Numbered from the stretch's first letter, positions 36,205-46,234 are shown. The stretch: 64,000 nt of DNA from Crocinitomicaceae bacterium (GCA_014762645.1 JABURP010000119.1:1-64000), one strand, 5' to 3'. The notes: a model not told the origin generated them from the letters alone. Numbers and translations: made by a program.

Positions 36205-38742
36205 TTATCGTATAACTGTTATATTACCGGTTGTCTTGTTCGTTCCGGTTTCACTAGACTCAAACCGCAAAGCATAAGTATAAACCCCGGGATTGACTTT
36301 TTTGCCTTTGTATTCACCGTTCCAAAAATCCCCAAAGGTAGATGTGCTAAACACAAGATTACCCCATCTGTCAAACAACTGAAACTCAAAAGCCGTTACA
36401 TCCCAACCCATAAACAACTCCAGCAAATCATTATTTCCGTCAGTATTTGGTGAAAATGCATTAGGTACATAAACTCCTGTAAACGTTCCAGGGTTTGGAT
36501 TTGGATTTCCAGGCCCTCCACCTCCAGGCGGGCTAGTTACTTCTACAAAGTGTGCGACCACCGTATCCGACATAGTGAAGTCAAGGGTGTCCGACAAGCT
36601 ATCCGGATAAATAATCGTATGATTAACTGATTCCCAATGATCAAAAGTCCATCCGGCATTGGCGTTTGCTTTGAAGATTGTATTAATATTGCCGTAATAC
36701 TGTCCTAAATTAGGGTAAGATGGCAACCAAAGCGAATTAACTTTAATTTTTCCTGCTCCAGGAGGGTTAACGTCAAAAACAACATCAAAAGGTCCCGTAA
36801 GGTTATAACATCCAATCATCCCATTCGTCATGGCAACACATCTGTCAGTAATATAGTCCCTTAGAACCTGAACATTTGCTTCCCAAGTGGCGATATTCCC
36901 GCCCCAACGGTTTATTTGGCCTGGCATTTCCGGTGTCATGACATTCACAAAGCTATCTAACAAGGCCAGCATATAGTCACACGAAAAGTAGCTATTCATT
37001 AAATCTGCATAGCGCGTTACATATTCTTGCCTAAACTCATCATTATCCATAAGCTTGTTTAATATAGGAACGTGTCCCTGACCCCCCGGATCAGGAAGTG
37101 TTTCCGGATTACACGGGTCCGCATCAGGATTCGTATTAGGAATCCCTGTATAATTAATATAATGGCCCCAGCTGGCGTCATTGTCCCACAACGTATATCT
37201 CCACTTATGTTTATCTCCTAAAGGCGGTTGAATTAATCCATGCCACCATGCCGTATTCCAGTTTAACCAGTCAGATGTGACAACATACGAGTTCAATACG
37301 ACATAATCGATCAAAGAACCGGTATTGTAAACTGATTTTACATAGTTATACTGAGCAGGATCTGTCATGTCCCCGGTGAGTATATAATTCTTAAGATTAT
37401 CCCATTCTGTAATCGCCGGATTTCCACCATATTCTGCCCAAGTTGCACCCCAGGTTTTAAGGTAGTGTATGTTGAACTTATCCTGATTGTAATAATGTTC
37501 TGTAAAATCAGAATCATCCACTTTTTCACGGACATCATATAGTCCCCAGTAGGCACCATCCACAAAAACCACAAAAAAGCGAGATGTCCTTTCATCCATG
37601 CGTAAATCTGCCTGCTGCGATAATGTATGTATCATAGCATCTCTCAAATGAGCCCCTCCATTTGAAAAAGGATAGTTGTCATTTGCTCCAGCTTTAATAA
37701 TGAGCCGTTGATATTCATCCCTGTTTTTTGAAGGAAATACCGGATGTCTTACCGCGTTCGTATATCCATATTCATCTCGAACTACCAGGTCAAACCCTCT
37801 TTGGTTATAGGCCCAGGAATCATTTCCATGCTTATTGTAATAACCTTCACCTTCACTTACTTGAGAACCATCTGCTTCAAACATTTCAAAAGCACCGTCA
37901 AAATTATTGCTAAAGGATCCCGGAGCAGCATCATTAAGAAATGCTGTTATCTGATCACCACAAACCGATAGAACTGGAACCGTAAATGATTCGTTTATAA
38001 AATACGTGTTTGTTTCAGTAAAGCTAGGTGGAACATTTGGGTCCGACGAAAAAGCACGTGCTCTTAGTACAGTTGTATTGGATATGTTTATGGGCCCTGC
38101 GTACGCAGTTGAAGAAGTTGTTGGTCTAGTTCCGTCTAACGTATAATAGATAGTAGCTGAAGCATCAGTTGTTGCCAGGGTAACAGATTGTGCGCCAGAG
38201 TAAAATCCTGCTGCCACACTCATTGTAGGTTTTGCAGTATAGTAGTTCATTCCCCCTGCGTTTGCTGCACCTGGTGTAGGCGTGGTAAAAATACTCCAAT
38301 TGACATCTCCGTCTGTTGTTCTACCATAGGAATGGTCTTTTTGCGTCATCATGTCAATGTAAAGACTGTCCTGCACACTACCGCCGCCCGAAGTAAGAAT
38401 AATCCATTCATTTTTTGTTTGTGTTAAACCAAACTGTGGATGTAATTCTCCTCCAACCATGGTGTCTCTTTTTGAAAAGAACACCATTTGGTATCCACCC
38501 GCGGGAACAACTGTTCCGGCTGGAATTTGCCATTTGCTCATGTTATTGGGATTATCCGAAATATAGAAGCCGGATATATCAAAAGAGGATGCACCAATAT
38601 TGTATAATTCTACCCAATCTGAATAATCACCAAAAAAATCCTGTTGTACGCTTCGGTTAGAGCAAGAATATTCGTTAATTATTACCTGTGACCATGTTGT
38701 CATTGAAACACAAACAACAATAGCAGTTATTAACTTTTTCAT
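36205..38742 (-). CDS. Secreted CotH-domain protein with lamin-tail domain and T9SS C-terminal domain
   Basis: 845 residues from the ATG at 38742 (signal peptide MKKLITAIVVCVSMTTWSQ); the longer in-frame start adds 13 residues ahead of it. Domains in order: lamin-tail domain ~20-150 (VIINEYSCSN, DYSDWVELYNIG), chitobiase C-terminal-like segment ~175-240 (SATIYYTLDGTRPTTSS), CotH kinase-like domain ~255-620 (DKFNIHYLKT, RYTLWDNDASWGHY), an InlB-B-like repeat (GWTFDHWESVNHTI), a Pro/Gly linker (PGGGGPGNPNPNPG) and a CHU_C domain (VPNAFSPNTDGNNDLLEL). CotH proteins can be protein kinases, but activity here is unproven. It is presumably T9SS-exported with the SprF-like protein 5 bp downstream. 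Confidence 0.88.
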   Translation of the reverse strand: MKKLITAIVVCVSMTTWSQVIINEYSCSNRSVQQDFFGDYSDWVELYNIGASSFDISGFYISDNPNNMSKWQIPAGTVVPAGGYQMVFFSKRDTMVGGELHPQFGLTQTKNEWIILTSGGGSVQDSLYIDMMTQKDHSYGRTTDGDVNWSIFTTPTPGAANAGGMNYYTAKPTMSVAAGFYSGAQSVTLATTDASATIYYTLDGTRPTTSSTAYAGPINISNTTVLRARAFSSDPNVPPSFTETNTYFINESFTVPVLSVCGDQITAFLNDAAPGSFSNNFDGAFEMFEADGSQVSEGEGYYNKHGNDSWAYNQRGFDLVVRDEYGYTNAVRHPVFPSKNRDEYQRLIIKAGANDNYPFSNGGAHLRDAMIHTLSQQADLRMDERTSRFFVVFVDGAYWGLYDVREKVDDSDFTEHYYNQDKFNIHYLKTWGATWAEYGGNPAITEWDNLKNYILTGDMTDPAQYNYVKSVYNTGSLIDYVVLNSYVVTSDWLNWNTAWWHGLIQPPLGDKHKWRYTLWDNDASWGHYINYTGIPNTNPDADPCNPETLPDPGGQGHVPILNKLMDNDEFRQEYVTRYADLMNSYFSCDYMLALLDSFVNVMTPEMPGQINRWGGNIATWEANVQVLRDYITDRCVAMTNGMIGCYNLTGPFDVVFDVNPPGAGKIKVNSLWLPSYPNLGQYYGNINTIFKANANAGWTFDHWESVNHTIIYPDSLSDTLDFTMSDTVVAHFVEVTSPPGGGGPGNPNPNPGTFTGVYVPNAFSPNTDGNNDLLELFMGWDVTAFEFQLFDRWGNLVFSTSTFGDFWNGEYKGKKVNPGVYTYALRFESSETGTNKTTGNITVIR

Positions 38743-38917
38743 ATCATGAAAACTTATTTTGAGGCTCAAAAGTTGCTTCAAGTTGAAACATTTAACTTTC
38801 TAAGGCCCATAAATATACAAGTTATTGGCCGGTAGGGCAAAATTATCCATAAAAATAAATACAAGATACACCATGTAATTTGTATATTTCGCCAACCTTA
38901 ATTTACTACTAATAAGT

Positions 38918-39304
38918 ATGAAACGTTATCTGCTTTACTTTTTTCTCCCTTTGGTTTTGCTAGCCTGTAACAAAGAGCCTGGAGAAGGTGGAACTTCTAA
39001 AATAGTCGGCAAACTATACCGTATCAACATTGATGTGTTTGGAAATGTGTTATCCGAATATTATGAACCTGATAGAGATGTATATATCATATATGGCAAT
39101 GAGGATAAGACGTATGACAATGATTTCTCCACGAGTTATGACGGCAGTTTTGAGTTTAAGAATTTGTTAAAGGGGGATTATACCATCTTTGCTTATACGC
39201 GTTGTGATACATGTGCGAGCGGTGATAGTATATCCAGCAAAACCATTACAATCGAAGAAAACAAAACAACTTACGACATAGGGGATTTAATCATCTATAA
39301 ATGA
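38918..39304 (+). CDS. Small lipoprotein with carboxypeptidase-regulatory/SpaA-like fold
   Basis: 128 residues. A lipoprotein signal ends VLLAC (Cys17). The mature part is a single beta-sandwich-like domain (SKIVGKLYRINIDVFGNVLSE, YDGSFEFKNLLKGDYTIFAYTRCDTC, SSKTITIEENKTTYDIGDLII) of the kind found in carboxypeptidase-regulatory or CNA-B modules. Two Cys in RCDTCAS could form a local disulfide. It overlaps the following DUF2490 gene by 4 bp (ATGA), so the two are coupled. A near-consensus -7 box (TATATTTC) lies about 30 bp upstream. The function is unknown. Confidence 0.72.
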   Translation: MKRYLLYFFLPLVLLACNKEPGEGGTSKIVGKLYRINIDVFGNVLSEYYEPDRDVYIIYGNEDKTYDNDFSTSYDGSFEFKNLLKGDYTIFAYTRCDTCASGDSISSKTITIEENKTTYDIGDLIIYK

Positions 39305-40041
39305 AAAGACTTGTTGTAGCCATATTGTTCCTTCCGTTATGCGGTTTTGCACAAAACTCTTATAAGGTTGATGCCCATTTATGGACGGGCCTTCAGTTAA
39401 ACCTTCCCGTAAATAAAGATTTGGGACTTACTTTTGAAACCCAAACCCGGTATTTTAAAAACATCACATCATTGCGTCAGGCATATGGAGAGTTAAGTGC
39501 AAATTATGACCTTCCTAAGGGGTTAGACTTAAGCGCCGCGTATCGTTATTCAAGGGTAAATAAGGAAGATTATTTTGAAAACAACAATCGTTTTTGTCTT
39601 GACTTTCTGTACAATTTTAACCTCACAGATGCCCTTGACTGGAAAGTGCGATTTCGTTACCAACACTCATTTAATCGTCTACGTGTGATCAACGATATAA
39701 ATCCGGACAAAGAGCATTTGTTACGACTAAAATTAAGAGTTCGGTATCAGCACCCCGAATTCAAGCGAATACAGCCATTTTTAAGTGGTGAGTTGTTTTA
39801 CAATTTCGAGCCCCCTGTACCAGGAACTTTTTTAGACACCTATCGATTTAGAACGGGATTGCTTTTTGATTTGCCAGACAGGCATGAAATTTCTATTTTC
39901 TATATGTTCGAAAATGAATTTAGGGATGAGCCGGAACGCAATCACATATATTCGATTCAGTACGCTTATACGTTCAAGTCATTAAAGAAGCTCTTTAAAA
40001 AGAAAAAGTCTGACGAAGAGAAAAAGGAAGAGACGCCTTAA
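39301..40041 (+). CDS. DUF2490-family outer-membrane protein
   Basis: 246 residues. A signal peptide (MKRLVVAILFLPLCGFAQ) is followed by a beta-barrel rich in aromatic/Arg strands (DLGLTFETQTRYFKNITSLRQ, LDLSAAYRYSRVNKEDYFE, LLRLKLRVRYQHPEF), the usual appearance of DUF2490 proteins. The C-terminus is a Lys/Glu-rich tail (KKLFKKKKSDEEKKEE), which would be periplasmic. It is coupled to the upstream lipoprotein, and its stop overlaps that of rnr by 4 bp. The function of this family is unknown. Confidence 0.8.
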   Translation: MKRLVVAILFLPLCGFAQNSYKVDAHLWTGLQLNLPVNKDLGLTFETQTRYFKNITSLRQAYGELSANYDLPKGLDLSAAYRYSRVNKEDYFENNNRFCLDFLYNFNLTDALDWKVRFRYQHSFNRLRVINDINPDKEHLLRLKLRVRYQHPEFKRIQPFLSGELFYNFEPPVPGTFLDTYRFRTGLLFDLPDRHEISIFYMFENEFRDEPERNHIYSIQYAYTFKSLKKLFKKKKSDEEKKEETP

Positions 40042-42173
40042 TCCACTAACTCAAGATCTATTTGTTTTTTACTTAAGGAAACGTTGACAACACGCACTTT
40101 TAAATGATCGCCAAGGTTAAACTCTTCACCGGAACGTTTGCCGTAAATCAAATATTCCTTTTCATCAAAAACATAGTGGTCATCACGAAGCGCTTTTACG
40201 GAAATCATGCCTTCACAATAGTTCTCTTCTAACTCAACATATATTCCCCACTCGGTTAATCCGGTAATAAAGCCATTAAACACTTCTCCTTGCTTATCTT
40301 CCAGGAAGAGTGCCTGAAAATACTTGCTTGATGTCCGTTCAGCTTCAACGGCCCTTCTTTCGGTTTGTGAAATGTGGTCGGCTACATCCTTAAGTCTTGG
40401 CAACCTCTTTTTTTCCTTATTCAACTCATTAAACAAAACTCTGTGGACGATTAAATCCGCATATCTTCTAATAGGAGAGGTGAAGTGCACATAATAGTCG
40501 AACCCAAGTCCATAATGCCCAATGTTTTCAGTATCATATACGGCTTTTGCCATTGATTTTATTGCCATGGACTGAACCATATTGAATTCTGCCTCATCCT
40601 TCATTTCTTCAAATAAACGGTTCATATTCTTGGCGATATCTCTATCATTTTTAAAGGAAAACTTTTTGCCAAACTTGCTTACAAACACTGCAAACTGTTG
40701 CACCTTCTCCATATCAGGCCTGTCGTGTACACGGTAAATAATTTCAGCAGGTTTTTTTTGTTTGTTCTTAACATCTCCCACATATTTTCCGACGCTGCGA
40801 TTGGTAAGCAACATAAACTCTTCTATTAGCTTATTGGCGTCTTTTTGTAGCTTTTTAACCACCTCTGCCGGATGTCCTTCTTCATCCAACAAGAAACGTA
40901 TTTCAGAAGCATGGATTTCCAATCCACCATGTTTCATTCGGGCCTCTCGAAGGTTTTTAGCGATCCCATTCAGTTTTAAAATTTCTTTGGCAAATTCTCC
41001 TTTGCCACTTTCAATAATTTCCTGCGCATCTTCGTAAGCAAAACGTTTATCTGAATTAATGACTGTTTTACCAAACCATTGCTTCTTCACCACCCCTTCA
41101 TCTGTTAGATCAAAGACACCTGAAAAAGCAAATTTGTCTTCTTTTGGTCGAAGTGAACAAACACCATTGGAGAGGTGTTCAGGAAGCATTGGGATTACGC
41201 GATCAACCAGGTATACAGAATTTCCGCGCTCCATGGCTTCTTTGTCAAGATACGAGTCAGGTTGTACATAGTGTCCAACATCAGCAATGTGAACCCCAAC
41301 ACGCGTAAGACCATTTTCTAAAAACTCAATTGAAAGTGCATCATCAAAGTCTTTTGCGTCAGCAGGATCAATTGTAAACGTCAAAATATTTCTAAAATCA
41401 TTCCTTTTGGCTATTTCCTCTTTGGGCAGCTCTAATGAAATTGTATTAGCCTCTGCCATTACTTCATCAGGAAAGGTAAAATTGATTCCGTTCGCCGCAA
41501 GAATTGATTTCATTTCGGCTTCATTGGTGCCTGGTTTACCAAGTATTTCAATTATTTTTCCAAAAGGATTTTTTGCAGACTCGGGCCAATCCGTTATTGC
41601 GCCAATGGCTTTTTGTCCATTCTGCCCACCGTTTAAATTCGAGCCAGAGATAAAAACATCTACATTAATTTTTGGGTCATCAGGAATTAAAAAAGAAAAA
41701 TGATCCTGAACATCCAGCGTTCCAACAATTAGTCTTTCCTTTCGGTCCAACACATCTACCACTTTCCCCTCTAATCGCTTTCCTCTAGACTTCGTAATAA
41801 CAACTTCAACTTTGTCTCCGTTAAGGGCTTTACCCATATTATTTTCAGACACATAAATGTCCTCATCCAGTCCCTCGACTATAACATATCCAGCACCTCT
41901 TTTGGACACATCCATGACGCCCTGAATACTTCTTTTCGTCTTTCCTCCTGCTTTAAATTTTCCTCTTTGAGTTTCTTTGAGTTCATCATCCTTCACCATT
42001 TCATTGAGAATGGTATAAATCAGTTTCCTAACTTGAGGATCGTGAACATCTAAAAGGCCTGCTACCTGTTTATAGTTCAGTTGTTTATTGGGGTTGTCGG
42101 CAAAAAGGTTCCGTATCTCCGTTCTTAGTTTGCTGCTTAGTTTGTTCTTGTTCTTCTTTTTGCTTCTACTCAT
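40038..42173 (-). CDS. rnr: Ribonuclease R
   Basis: 711 residues, normal for RNase R. Domains: N-terminal winged-helix region, two cold-shock domains (~85-230), and an RNB catalytic domain (~255-580) with the diagnostic ITFTIDPADAKDFDDALSI, whose Asp cluster binds the catalytic Mg. This is followed by VGVHIADVGHYV and YVHFTSPIRRYADLIVHR, then a C-terminal S1 domain (~625-711; FNGFITGLTEWGIYVEL). It is a 3'-5' exoribonuclease that degrades structured RNA. It is divergent from ferritin (111 bp) and convergent with the DUF2490 gene with a 4-bp overlap. Confidence 0.96.
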   Translation of the reverse strand: MSRSKKKNKNKLSSKLRTEIRNLFADNPNKQLNYKQVAGLLDVHDPQVRKLIYTILNEMVKDDELKETQRGKFKAGGKTKRSIQGVMDVSKRGAGYVIVEGLDEDIYVSENNMGKALNGDKVEVVITKSRGKRLEGKVVDVLDRKERLIVGTLDVQDHFSFLIPDDPKINVDVFISGSNLNGGQNGQKAIGAITDWPESAKNPFGKIIEILGKPGTNEAEMKSILAANGINFTFPDEVMAEANTISLELPKEEIAKRNDFRNILTFTIDPADAKDFDDALSIEFLENGLTRVGVHIADVGHYVQPDSYLDKEAMERGNSVYLVDRVIPMLPEHLSNGVCSLRPKEDKFAFSGVFDLTDEGVVKKQWFGKTVINSDKRFAYEDAQEIIESGKGEFAKEILKLNGIAKNLREARMKHGGLEIHASEIRFLLDEEGHPAEVVKKLQKDANKLIEEFMLLTNRSVGKYVGDVKNKQKKPAEIIYRVHDRPDMEKVQQFAVFVSKFGKKFSFKNDRDIAKNMNRLFEEMKDEAEFNMVQSMAIKSMAKAVYDTENIGHYGLGFDYYVHFTSPIRRYADLIVHRVLFNELNKEKKRLPRLKDVADHISQTERRAVEAERTSSKYFQALFLEDKQGEVFNGFITGLTEWGIYVELEENYCEGMISVKALRDDHYVFDEKEYLIYGKRSGEEFNLGDHLKVRVVNVSLSKKQIDLELVD

Positions 42174-42284
42174 TGAATGTTAAATCTACCGCAAAAATAT
42201 CAATAATTTCCCTCGAATTCCCCAACAATTCAGTATTTTCGTGGGATTAATATTATCGATTTAATAATTGCAAAAGAATAGCGT

Positions 42285-42797
42285 ATGAACAAACGAATAG
42301 AAGACGTCCTTAACAAGCAAATTAAAGCAGAGGCAAGTTCGTCTCATCACTATCTTGCAATGGCCTCCTGGGCTGAAGTTCAGGGGTACAGTGGAGTAGC
42401 TAAATTCCTCTACCGACAATCTGATGAGGAACGTCAACATATGTTAAAACTTGTTCGTTTTATCAACGAACGTGGTGGCGAGGCCATAATCCCGCCCTTA
42501 AGTTCAGATGCCATCTCATTTAATTCATTGCAAGAAGTTTTTGAACAACTTTTTGAGCACGAAGTTGAAGTTACACGATCCATCAACGAAGTTGTGTTCA
42601 TCTGTCTTGAAGAAAAGGATTACACCACGCACAATTTTATGCAGTGGTACGTAGCTGAACAGCTTGAAGAGGAAGCATTAGCTCGAGATATCTTAGACAA
42701 ACTCAAATTAATTGGTAACGACAAAGGTGGATTATACCTTTTTGACCGTGACCTTGAAAACTTCAACACTGATTCCGTAGCAAACGGCGGCCAGTGA
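42285..42797 (+). CDS. ftnA: Bacterial non-haem ferritin
   Basis: 170 residues, typical FtnA length. Ferroxidase-centre ligands are visible in order: Glu16 (KAEASSSHHYLA), the DEERQHM motif (Glu and His of the di-iron site), Glu in EHEVEVTRSINEV, and YVAEQLEEE near the C-terminus. It stores iron as ferric mineral in a 24-mer. It has its own promoter region shared with divergent rnr and does not obviously belong to the downstream signalling operon, whose first gene starts 46 bp later. Confidence 0.95.
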   Translation: MNKRIEDVLNKQIKAEASSSHHYLAMASWAEVQGYSGVAKFLYRQSDEERQHMLKLVRFINERGGEAIIPPLSSDAISFNSLQEVFEQLFEHEVEVTRSINEVVFICLEEKDYTTHNFMQWYVAEQLEEEALARDILDKLKLIGNDKGGLYLFDRDLENFNTDSVANGGQ

Positions 42798-42843
42798 GCA
42801 TTTTGGCATACTTTTAGTACATTAGGAAACCATAATCTGACTT

Positions 42844-43383
42844 TTGAGTAAAAAACTATACATAGTGCTTGCTGCGTTTATTTTGTCAAGTTGGGCAATG
42901 CTGCCTCCTGACCAAACGCAAATGAGAGACACAAGGTCTCCCGTTAAGGCGTTGTACTTGTATAATTTTGCTACTCTCATTGACTGGCCTTCTGAATATA
43001 GAAAGGGCAAATTCGTCATTGGGGTTTATGGAACAAAAGAGGGTGTTTATGAGAACCTAAAAACTAAATATGAGGGTCGATCCATTGGAAGTCAGGAAAT
43101 TGTAATTAGGAATTTTACTTCTTCATCACAAATTGACAGGGCACACATTTTGTATGTGACCCCAACAAAAAGCTCCTCCTTTCCTTCACTTGAATCCAAA
43201 TTCAAGAATGAAAGCACCTTGTTTGTTACTGAGAAAGAGGGTTACCTGAATAAAGGGGCGGCTATAAATTTTGTGGTAATGGGAACCAGCCAAAAATTTG
43301 AAATAAATAAAACTAACGCTAAAAAACACAAGCTAATAATCGCTGACAGGCTCTTAAACCTGGCTTCAAAAGTAGTTGAATGA
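42844..43383 (+). CDS. YfiR-family (DUF4154) periplasmic protein
   Basis: 179 residues from a TTG start (an in-frame TGA lies two codons upstream and no suitable ATG exists before the signal peptide). A signal peptide (MSKKLYIVLAAFILSSWA) is followed by the YfiR/DUF4154 pattern: VKALYLYNFATLIDWPSEY, FVIGVYGTKEG, HILYVTP, NFVVMGTSQKFEINKTNA and KLIIADRLLNLA. The family Cys before HIL is replaced by Ala. In Pseudomonas, YfiR restrains a membrane diguanylate cyclase; no such cyclase is here, but a HAMP-PP2C and an adenylate cyclase follow in the same operon. It overlaps the next gene by 4 bp. Confidence 0.85.
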   Translation: MSKKLYIVLAAFILSSWAMLPPDQTQMRDTRSPVKALYLYNFATLIDWPSEYRKGKFVIGVYGTKEGVYENLKTKYEGRSIGSQEIVIRNFTSSSQIDRAHILYVTPTKSSSFPSLESKFKNESTLFVTEKEGYLNKGAAINFVVMGTSQKFEINKTNAKKHKLIIADRLLNLASKVVE

Positions 43384-44390
43384 AGGCCATAAAACACATA
43401 CTAGTAATAATGCTTGCTCTGCTTGCATGTAATAGCTATGGCCAATACTATACCTCCAAGGCTAATGAGTGTTATAAGCAAAAGGATTACGAGTGTGCAC
43501 AGAACTATATTGATTCAGCTATTGTTTCTAATGAGCGCTTTAACTCGCAAACATGGCAGTTAAGAGGTCTTATTTATCGTAAGCTGGAAGGCTCAGAAAT
43601 CAAGGATGCTCGAAATATCTCTATTGAATCTTTTGTTCAGGCAAGGAACCTCGATACAGCTGGTGTTTATGAGGAACAAATCACCAATTTCCTCCGCAAC
43701 ACGATTATTCGTTACTACAATGATGCTGTTGTGGCACTGGACAATGGTATGCCGGATCAATCTGAAAATGCTTACGTTTTATACAAAGGCAAGTACAAAA
43801 AATACATTAGTGCTGATTATGACTTTACCAAGTCTGACATTGAGTATTACAGTGCGCTGGGTGGTGAGTATTTAAAACAAGCCGCAGGTTCACAGGGAGA
43901 AGAAAAAAATAAATTAATCTCGAAAGGAGTACATTTCTACAAAATGGTGTTGGATCAGGATAGCACGATCTTCCAACCTAATTTTAATATTGGAATAACC
44001 TTTTACAACCAGGGAGCGGACCTCATCATGAACATGGATCCATTGACAGAAATTGAGGAAATCCCAATAATTGAAGAAAAGGCGCAGAACTTGTTTAGAA
44101 AAGCACTCCCGTTCCTGCACAGAGCTTACAAACTCGATAAAGACAGAATAGATGTCATAGAGGCCATAACAGGATGCTACTATGGATTACAGGACAACGA
44201 AAATTATTTAGAGTACCAAACCATTCTAGACAAGAAAAACTTGCCTATATTGTTGGAGAAATTAAAAGACAATCCTACCGACAAAACAGTACTAAGAGAA
44301 TTAATACGTATATACAGAGATACACTTAAGGACGAAGAGAAATACAAAGAGTACTACGAACGCCTGGAAAGGATTGAGTCTAATGAGTGA
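43380..44390 (+). CDS. Secreted TPR-type protein
   Basis: 336 residues. A signal peptide (MKAIKHILVIMLALLACNSYG, possibly a lipoprotein with LLAC) is followed by tetratricopeptide-like helical repeats, e.g. ANECYKQKDYECAQNYIDSAI, ARNLDTAGVYEEQITNFL, ISKGVHFYKMVLDQDSTI and LPFLHRAYKLDKDRIDVIEAI. It probably acts as a periplasmic scaffold for protein contacts. It is the second gene of the YfiR/PP2C/cyclase operon, coupled by an ATGA overlap and ending 9 bp before the PP2C gene. Its specific partner is unknown. Confidence 0.8.
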   Translation: MKAIKHILVIMLALLACNSYGQYYTSKANECYKQKDYECAQNYIDSAIVSNERFNSQTWQLRGLIYRKLEGSEIKDARNISIESFVQARNLDTAGVYEEQITNFLRNTIIRYYNDAVVALDNGMPDQSENAYVLYKGKYKKYISADYDFTKSDIEYYSALGGEYLKQAAGSQGEEKNKLISKGVHFYKMVLDQDSTIFQPNFNIGITFYNQGADLIMNMDPLTEIEEIPIIEEKAQNLFRKALPFLHRAYKLDKDRIDVIEAITGCYYGLQDNENYLEYQTILDKKNLPILLEKLKDNPTDKTVLRELIRIYRDTLKDEEKYKEYYERLERIESNE

Positions 44391-44399
44391 TCTTGATTG

Positions 44400-46229
44400 A
44401 TGAACTTTAGATTTACCATAGGAAAGAAAATAGGGACGGGATTTGGCGTCCTTATTCTGTTTATAATAGTGGTATTCGGAGCAACGTATATTGCAGTAAA
44501 CAAGGGTATTTCAACCTTTGAGGAAAACGACAAAACATCTAAAGAACTCATCCAGGTTTTAACCCCTTCCAAGGAGAAAGTAACCAAACTTCGCATCCTC
44601 ATCAATGAATCAAAGTTGCTAGCTATTCAATGGGTGGAGCATCAAACCAGAAATGATGTTCCCGCAAAAATCCGTCTCAACAATTTGATGGAGTACAACA
44701 TTCCTGATACCCGTGATGAAATAACTGAATTATCAGAAGAATGGACCGACGAAGGTGACAAGAAAACTTTGCACAAAGCCATTGGTAAAATAGATACTTT
44801 ATTTGCCTTCTATGAGGAGATAAAAATGTTGTTGCCGGATCTCACAAGTTACGACGACCCCTTTAATTCGCTCTCGGCAAGATTTCTGGTTGGGCAGGAT
44901 GGGGATGCATCTGTTATGGCAGGTAAAATTGATCAAAACCTTCTCACTTTACAAAACAGCTTAGAACGCAAAGAGGCAAGCGCACTTGAGCTTGTAAAAA
45001 CATCCTCGGAAGAGTCAAAAGAAAAGTTTCAGCAATTACGCTTTTATTGGTTTTTAGGTGGAGCATTGATTGTCTTTGCTATCCTTATAGCAATTTTTAC
45101 TACCAATTCAATTGTGAAGCCCGTGCGATCACTAAGGAGCGTTTTATTGTCTTTGGGTAAGGGTATTTTTCCAGACACTAAAATTACGGTAAGCAATGAT
45201 GAGATTGGAGATATGTCATCAGCTATGATTGAATTGGTTGATGGACTCAAGAAAACAACAGACTTTGCCAACCAGGTTGGACAAAGTAACTTCAACTACC
45301 CATATCAACCATTAAGTGACGAAGATGTCCTTGGGCACGCATTGCTTAAAATGAAGGATGAACTGGCAGAAACAGAACGTATTCTTGAACAAAAGGTAAA
45401 AGAACGTACCGAAGAAGTTGTCAAACAAAAAGATGAGATTGAGTCTCAAAATCAACGCCTGGAAGAACTATACAAAGACGTTACTGATAGTATTCGCTAC
45501 GCAAAAAGGCTTCAATACTCAATTCTTCCCCCTGATGAGAAGATTAGAGAAATTTGTCCAAACACTTTTGTATTATTCAAGCCAAAAGACATTGTTTCCG
45601 GTGACTTTTACTGGTTTGAACAACAGGGAGGTAAATCGTACTGTGCAGCCGTAGACTGTACAGGACATGGTGTTCCGGGAGCGTTTATGAGCTTGGTTGG
45701 TGCCAATGGTCTAAATGCAGCCGTAAGGGAACACCACACTTCAAAACCTGGTGAAATTGTTGATGAGTTAAATAGCTTTGTTGCAGAAACGCTCAACAAA
45801 ACGAGTGAAGATAATGATGTTAGAGACGGAATGGACCTGTCTCTTATCGCAATTGATTATAAAACACTCGAGCTTGAGTTTGCAGGTGCGTACAACCCAA
45901 TTTATATTGTCCGGGGAGATGATTTTATCATTCTTCCTGCTGATAAATTCGCGATTGCTTCATTTGATCCGGGCACAAAAAATTATAACAATCAGGTTTT
46001 CCAGCTGGAAAAAGGTGATCAAATCTATTTATTTTCAGATGGTTACGCCGACCAGTTTGGAGGTAAAAAAGGAAAGAAATTCCTCTATAAAACATTCAGA
46101 GAAGAACTATTACGCGTCCATAAATTGGATCCTGAGCAGCAAAAAAATGAACTAAATAAAACAATTGTGAAGTGGCAAGGAGATTATGCTCAGGTAGATG
46201 ATATCCTTGTAATAGGAATTCGAATCTAG
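44400..46229 (+). CDS. Membrane HAMP-PP2C (SpoIIE) phosphatase
   Basis: 609 residues from the ATG at 44400. TM1 is at ~12-34 and an extracytoplasmic four-helix-bundle-like sensor at ~35-212. TM2 is at ~216-240 (WFLGGALIVFAILIAIFTTN), HAMP at ~240-292, a coiled coil at ~310-365 and PP2C/SpoIIE at ~375-608. Metal-site aspartates are Asp402 (VSGDFYWF) and Asp419 (DCTGHGVPGAF), with FSDGYADQFGG later. The catalytic half is very similar to that of the protein at 13774, but the sensor is different, so the two phosphatases probably read different signals. It ends 5 bp before the cyclase gene. Confidence 0.9.
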   Translation: MNFRFTIGKKIGTGFGVLILFIIVVFGATYIAVNKGISTFEENDKTSKELIQVLTPSKEKVTKLRILINESKLLAIQWVEHQTRNDVPAKIRLNNLMEYNIPDTRDEITELSEEWTDEGDKKTLHKAIGKIDTLFAFYEEIKMLLPDLTSYDDPFNSLSARFLVGQDGDASVMAGKIDQNLLTLQNSLERKEASALELVKTSSEESKEKFQQLRFYWFLGGALIVFAILIAIFTTNSIVKPVRSLRSVLLSLGKGIFPDTKITVSNDEIGDMSSAMIELVDGLKKTTDFANQVGQSNFNYPYQPLSDEDVLGHALLKMKDELAETERILEQKVKERTEEVVKQKDEIESQNQRLEELYKDVTDSIRYAKRLQYSILPPDEKIREICPNTFVLFKPKDIVSGDFYWFEQQGGKSYCAAVDCTGHGVPGAFMSLVGANGLNAAVREHHTSKPGEIVDELNSFVAETLNKTSEDNDVRDGMDLSLIAIDYKTLELEFAGAYNPIYIVRGDDFIILPADKFAIASFDPGTKNYNNQVFQLEKGDQIYLFSDGYADQFGGKKGKKFLYKTFREELLRVHKLDPEQQKNELNKTIVKWQGDYAQVDDILVIGIRI

Positions 46230-46234
46230 TCCAA

